Assembly: GCF_002286735.1 (NCBI RefSeq)
Contig: NZ_NRTA01000002.1
Coordinates: 186,001 to 250,000, forward strand
Direction: 5' to 3'
Length of the DNA: 64,000 bases
DNA from: Leptolyngbya sp. BC1307
GTDB taxonomy: Bacteria; Cyanobacteriota; Cyanobacteriia; Phormidesmidales; Phormidesmidaceae
Positions 60,454 to 64,000 of the stretch are shown here, in pieces. Within the stretch, counting starts at the first letter, position 1. Each line of letters starts with the position of its first letter. The position numbers and the translations under genes are program-made. The notes beneath the pieces are model-generated. The model saw only the letters and a list, made by a program, of their open reading frames with translations, did no database searches and had not been told where the DNA came from.

Positions 60454-62781
60454 CTAGGGTCGGCGGCGGTTGAAGCGATGCTTGAGATCTTCGGGATTGA
60501 GGGATTGGCTAGCAGGCGGAGACTGGTCAGCAGCAGCAGCTTTGCGCTGAGGTTTGTCAACTGCTGATGACTTGGATTTGTTAACGGTCGGGGTTGGTTT
60601 ATCGGCGCTCGGCGCATCACTTTTTGAGCCGACTTCGCCGTCCAACCGCATACTCAGACCAATGCGCTTGAGCTTTTCTTGTACTTCTAGTACCTGCACT
60701 TTGACTACCTGCCCCACTTGTACAATCTCTTTAGGATCTTTGACAAATCGGTCGGCCATTTGTGAAACATGAACAAGCCCGTCTTGATGGACGCCAATAT
60801 CGACAAATGCGCCAAAATTAGCCACGTTGGTGACGATGCCTTCTAAAACCATGCCTGGTCGCAAATCGCGGATCTCGTTGATGCCCGCCGCAAATTTGGC
60901 ATAGGTGAACTGCGCTCTGGGATCACGGCCTGGTTTTTCTAGCTCGCTGAGAATATCTCGGAGGGTGGGCTCTCCTACTTTCTCGGTGACATACTTTTTG
61001 AGGCTGAGCTGTTTGAGCTTGTCGGTAGCCTGGGGTATGGCTTTGAGCGGCACTTGCAAATCTTGAGCCATGGCTTTGACGACACTGTAGCTCTCAGGGT
61101 GGACGGCGGTATTGTCGAGCGGGTTGTCGCCATCTCGAATGCGTAAAAAGCCAGCGGCCTGCTCGTAGGCTTTGGGGCCTAGCTTACTCACCTTGAGCAG
61201 AGACCGGCGATCGCCAAACCGCCCCGCCTGATCGCGAAAGGCCACAATATTGTTGGCGATCGCCGCACTCACCCCCGACACATATTGCAACAGCTCACGC
61301 GAAGCCGTGTTTAGATCGACGCCGACATAGTTGACGCAGCTCTCTACGGTGTCATCAAGCTTTTGCTTCAGTCGCTTTTGGTCAACATCGTGCTGATATT
61401 GGCCGACGCCGATTGATTTGGGGTCGAGCTTGACCAGTTCGGCTAGCGGATCTTGCAGTCGCCGGGCAATGCTGATCGCGCCGCGCACGGTGATGTCTAG
61501 ATTGGGGAATTCGGCGATCGCCACCTCACTGGCCGAATAGATAGACGCGCCCGATTCATTAACCATGACTTTCGTAGGCGGCTGGTCTAGAGCAGCGATC
61601 ACTTCTCCGACAAATTCATCCGTCTCGCGGCTAGCCGTGCCATTTCCAATCGCGATCAGCTCAATTTTATGGGTGGTAATCAGGCGACGCAGCACCTTCG
61701 CAGCCTCGGCGCGGCGACCCTGACCCGTGTGCGGATAAATCGCTTCATACGCTAAAAACTGACCGGTCTCACCAATAGCCGCCACCTTACAGCCAGTGCG
61801 AAAGCCTGGATCGACGCCCAGGGTGGGCTTCATGCCAGCGGGCGCGGCAAGCATCAAGTTGCGCAGATTTTCGGCAAAGGTTTGAATCGAGGCTTCGTCA
61901 GCCCAGGCTTTTTTCTCCGCAATCACCTCATTGGTCAGCGAGGTTTTCATCAGCCGGTTAAAGCCATCTTTGACTAGGTCAGCATAAAACTGCCGCAGGG
62001 CCGGGTCGCGACTGCGAAGCTGCGTGCTCAGCAGATAGTCTAAAACGGCAGATTCATCAAAGGTCAGCGCCAGTTTGAGAATGCCTTCTTTATCGCCGCG
62101 CAGCAGAGCCAGCAGATTGTGAGGGGCAACTTTGCTCACGGCTATCTGGTAGCTGCGGTACATTTCGTATTTGGTAGTGCCTTCTGGGTAGGCAGATTTC
62201 ACCTTTGAGGTGAGCTGACCTTGGCGTAGAAGCAGACGGCGTACATAGGCTCGCAGCGGGGCTTGTTCTGCCATACTCTCTGCCAGGATATCGGCGGCAC
62301 CCTGCAAGGCAGCGTCCGGTGTTGCCACCTGCTCGCTCACGTAGGGCTGAGCAATCTTGGTGAGGTCGATGCCGCTTTGCCCGCTGGCGTTGAGCTGGGC
62401 AATCTTGGCAGATAAGGGCTCTAACCCCTGCTCTTTGGCGATGGTGGCGCGGGTACGGCGCTTGGGTTTGTAGGGGAGGTAGAGGTCTTCTAGCTCGGTT
62501 TTGCTCTGGCAGCGGTCAATTTTAGCCTGGAGGTCGGGGGTGAGGGCGTCTTGCTTGGCGATCGCCTCCAATACCGTCTGCTTACGCGCAGCCAGTTCGC
62601 TCAAATACTCATAGCGCTCAGCGATTTGCCGTAGCTGCACTTCATCGAGTTCGCCAGTGCACTCTTTGCGATAGCGGGCAATAAACGGGACGGTCGCGCC
62701 CTCGGCGAGCAGGGTCAAAGCCGCCTCTACCTGCTGAAGCTGGACTGACAGGTCTTGGGCAATGAGCTGGGAGGCGTTCAT
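60454..62781 (-). CDS. tex: Tex-family RNA-binding transcription factor
   Basis: Tex is a multi-domain S1 RNA-binding protein of bacteria related to eukaryotic Spt6. From the ATG at 62781 it is 775 residues; the frame starts at 62826 but the earlier 15 residues look non-native. Domains in order: N-terminal helical and HTH region (VPFIARYRKECTGELDEVQL), the YqgF/RNase H-like domain (TLGVDPGFRTGCKVAAIG), helix-hairpin-helix (LNTASRELLQYVSGV), and the S1 domain (GMVLEGIVTNVANFGAFVDI). The C-terminus has a charged low-complexity tail with Pro/Lys/Ser. Confidence 0.96.
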   Translation of the reverse strand: MNASQLIAQDLSVQLQQVEAALTLLAEGATVPFIARYRKECTGELDEVQLRQIAERYEYLSELAARKQTVLEAIAKQDALTPDLQAKIDRCQSKTELEDLYLPYKPKRRTRATIAKEQGLEPLSAKIAQLNASGQSGIDLTKIAQPYVSEQVATPDAALQGAADILAESMAEQAPLRAYVRRLLLRQGQLTSKVKSAYPEGTTKYEMYRSYQIAVSKVAPHNLLALLRGDKEGILKLALTFDESAVLDYLLSTQLRSRDPALRQFYADLVKDGFNRLMKTSLTNEVIAEKKAWADEASIQTFAENLRNLMLAAPAGMKPTLGVDPGFRTGCKVAAIGETGQFLAYEAIYPHTGQGRRAEAAKVLRRLITTHKIELIAIGNGTASRETDEFVGEVIAALDQPPTKVMVNESGASIYSASEVAIAEFPNLDITVRGAISIARRLQDPLAELVKLDPKSIGVGQYQHDVDQKRLKQKLDDTVESCVNYVGVDLNTASRELLQYVSGVSAAIANNIVAFRDQAGRFGDRRSLLKVSKLGPKAYEQAAGFLRIRDGDNPLDNTAVHPESYSVVKAMAQDLQVPLKAIPQATDKLKQLSLKKYVTEKVGEPTLRDILSELEKPGRDPRAQFTYAKFAAGINEIRDLRPGMVLEGIVTNVANFGAFVDIGVHQDGLVHVSQMADRFVKDPKEIVQVGQVVKVQVLEVQEKLKRIGLSMRLDGEVGSKSDAPSADKPTPTVNKSKSSAVDKPQRKAAAADQSPPASQSLNPEDLKHRFNRRRP

Positions 62782-62854
62782 AGGCGCAGGCAAAGTACTG
62801 GCTTGGATTTTATCACTGATGAACAATCGCCGAGCGCTGTCTACATGAGGAGAT

Positions 62855-62867
62855 GCTGAGCGCAGTC
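62855..62867. repeat. Dispersed GCTGAGCGCAGTC motif
   Basis: The 13-mer GCTGAGCGCAGTC is found here upstream of tex and at 29465-29477; its reverse complement core lies at 29382-29393. A related CTGAGCGCAGCG hairpin occurs at 24063-24107. All are intergenic or at gene ends. Confidence 0.6.
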
Positions 62868-63014
62868 TATAGGGCGCGATCGCATAGTCAAAGCTCAGAC
62901 GTAAAACTCTGTTGTTGATGTCGCGATAAGGGAAGGCCGCTGCCCGTATCTAATCTTGCCTGCTGGTAATCTCGCTAGACTAGAGGCATCTGTATGAAAA
63001 GGTGAAGGTCTGCG

Positions 63015-63617
63015 ATGAAACTAGGGCAGGGGTTATTGATTGTTGGCGCGGTGCTGACGGGAGCGCTGTTGTTTGGGGCGTATAGCGCGGCATCTGCGCC
63101 TTTGCCGGAAGGGTTTCCGGAGCCAACGGCAGATGGGAAAATTGAGGTGAAGCGGTATCCGGCGTATCGGGCAGCGACGGTGCAGGTGTCAGGAGACTTG
63201 GGGTCAGCATCTTCGCGCGGGTTTTCGCCGCTGTTTCGGCACATCAGCGACAATGACATCTCGATGACGGCTCCAGTAGAAGCGCAGTATCCGGTGGCAA
63301 CGCTGGAGACAGCGGCGACGCAAGGGGAAACGGCGGTTTCGTTTTTGTATCGGAGTGTAGAGATTGTGCCGCAGGCGGTGGCCGATGAGGTACAGGTAGA
63401 AGACAGTGCGCCGATGACGGTTGTCAGTTTGGGCGTGCGCGGCGGCTATGACTATGACATTTATACGAAAGGGATTGAGCGACTCAACAGTTGGCTAGCG
63501 GCGCATCCGGACTATGAAGTGGTAGGGTCGCCGAGGCGGTTTTTCTACGATGGGCCGTTTATCCCAGACGGACTAAAGCGGAGTGATATTCAGATTCCGG
63601 TTGAGCGAAAGTCTTGA
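63015..63617 (+). CDS. SOUL-family heme-binding protein
   Basis: A 200-residue SOUL/HEBP-like protein. The N-terminal hydrophobic stretch (about 6-22) is a signal or anchor. The SOUL core begins IEVKRYPAYRAATVQV and includes FSPLFRHISDNDISMTAPVE, RSVEIVPQ, YDYDIYTKGIERLNSWL and SPRRFFYDGPFIPDGLKRSD, all typical. Such proteins bind heme or other tetrapyrroles and may act in tetrapyrrole trafficking. Single gene. Confidence 0.93.
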   Translation: MKLGQGLLIVGAVLTGALLFGAYSAASAPLPEGFPEPTADGKIEVKRYPAYRAATVQVSGDLGSASSRGFSPLFRHISDNDISMTAPVEAQYPVATLETAATQGETAVSFLYRSVEIVPQAVADEVQVEDSAPMTVVSLGVRGGYDYDIYTKGIERLNSWLAAHPDYEVVGSPRRFFYDGPFIPDGLKRSDIQIPVERKS

Positions 63618-63923
63618 TGGCAGCAAGTTGGAGCGATGCTGAGCGCTGGCGAGCCATAAAATTCTTCAGACTGAAAATTCTTCAGACTGACGCAAATGGC
63701 TAACTTTTTGATAGTCCCTTCTCCTTCAGCACTGCAATTGACAAGCTGTGAAGCTGCGCACATCAGCAAAAACTGCTCCAAAGTGGCCAAAGCTATAATT
63801 CTTATTCCACAGCTGTTTTGAGATGACGAGACAGTCGCTTGACTGTGCGCTGGTCTGTGCGCCGGTTCGTTTTAGCAAGCCTGGCGGCAGCTCACCATAA
63901 TGCCTCTTAACTTTCTAATAACC
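63618..63923. other. Intergenic tail after the SOUL gene
   Basis: About 300 bases with no accepted gene. A short CTTCAGACTGA repeat occurs twice near 63662-63690. I see nothing else in it. Confidence 0.5.
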
Positions 63924-64000
63924 TTAAGCCAATGTGTGCTGTGGTTCCACTTCGGCTTTTTTGAATTTAGCTGTGCGAGTCTGAATAGGCATAGAGCTGT
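63924..64000 (-). CDS. Possible C-terminal fragment of a protein continuing past the window edge
   Basis: A minus-strand frame open from the window edge to TAA at 63926-63924 reads MPIQTRTAKFKKAEVEPQHTLA or continues from upstream. The Lys/Glu/Gln composition looks protein-like, but it also overlaps a hairpin (AAGCC 63926-63930 with GGCTT 63954-63958, then a T-run) that could equally be a plus-strand terminator for the SOUL gene. The two readings conflict and cannot be resolved here. Confidence 0.3.
   Translation of the reverse strand, partial: SSMPIQTRTAKFKKAEVEPQHTLA

Noticed and set aside
63926-63962. Intrinsic terminator after the SOUL gene
   Set aside because: AAGCC/GGCTT has only a short outer stem with internal loops and conflicts with an open minus-strand frame at the window edge, so it is mentioned only within that entry.

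Overview
The window reads as ordinary chromosome of a cyanobacterium. HIP1-type GCGATCGC octamers occur throughout, and the gene set is photosynthetic: CRR7 (NDH-1 assembly), Vipp1/IM30, ferredoxin-dependent sulfite reductase, a plant-type [2Fe-2S] ferredoxin, DUF2854, DUF3326, two Uma2/DUF820 proteins and heptamer-type tandem repeats. A Leptolyngbya/Synechococcales-like origin is a guess from protein style only. I found no rRNA, tRNA, CRISPR array, IS transposase or prophage.

Layout. 0-9.6 kb: edge fragment, small conserved protein, secA, diheme cytochrome c, GNAT, small hypothetical, family-3 solute-binding protein, outer-membrane barrel, M23 peptidase, and an lrp-lysE pair behind a palindromic operator. 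9.9-18 kb: tldD-tldE, AI-2E-type permease, SLC13 permease and cysC (sulfur), convergent with a cytosine-deaminase-like hydrolase. 18-24.5 kb: Uma2, gshB, two unlisted small ORFs, a zinc ribbon protein, uvrC, a coiled-coil peptide and a receiver protein lacking its phosphoacceptor Asp. 24.6-31.8 kb: aminotransferase, vipp1, the [2Fe-2S]/DUF3326 operon, DUF2854, crr7, sir. 31.9-34.6 kb: TetR regulator, SDR and Old Yellow Enzyme around a palindrome (electrophile-detoxification module). 34.7-43.4 kb: Nudix, degenerate alpha/beta hydrolase, acidic protein, small ORFs, flavin reductase, malic enzyme, SRPBCC, DUF6816-like and DUF3352 proteins. 43.9-49.6 kb: a PlsY-like/dikinase fusion followed by a monoacylglycerol-lipase-like protein, then a DEAD-box helicase with a hairpin just before its start codon. 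49.6-57.7 kb: DUF29, Uma2, a stand-alone allophanate-hydrolase C-domain-like protein, and an M20 amidohydrolase plus complete PotABCD-type ABC transporter. 57.7-64 kb: frameshifted GR/MerA-family reductase, SH3 protein with a small upstream ORF, tex, SOUL protein, edge fragment.

The best candidates for something undescribed are (1) the amidohydrolase/ABC cluster with its layered upstream region (fold-back element with competing hairpins, GTATAC palindrome containing a GTA-N8-TAC match, hairpin, AGGAGG/GTG start), (2) the 1007-residue acyltransferase-like/dikinase fusion with its lipase neighbour, (3) the receiver protein lacking two acidic-pocket residues, and (4) several small ORFs with good ribosome-binding sites, including a 45-residue secreted peptide and a 22/55-residue overlapping pair.
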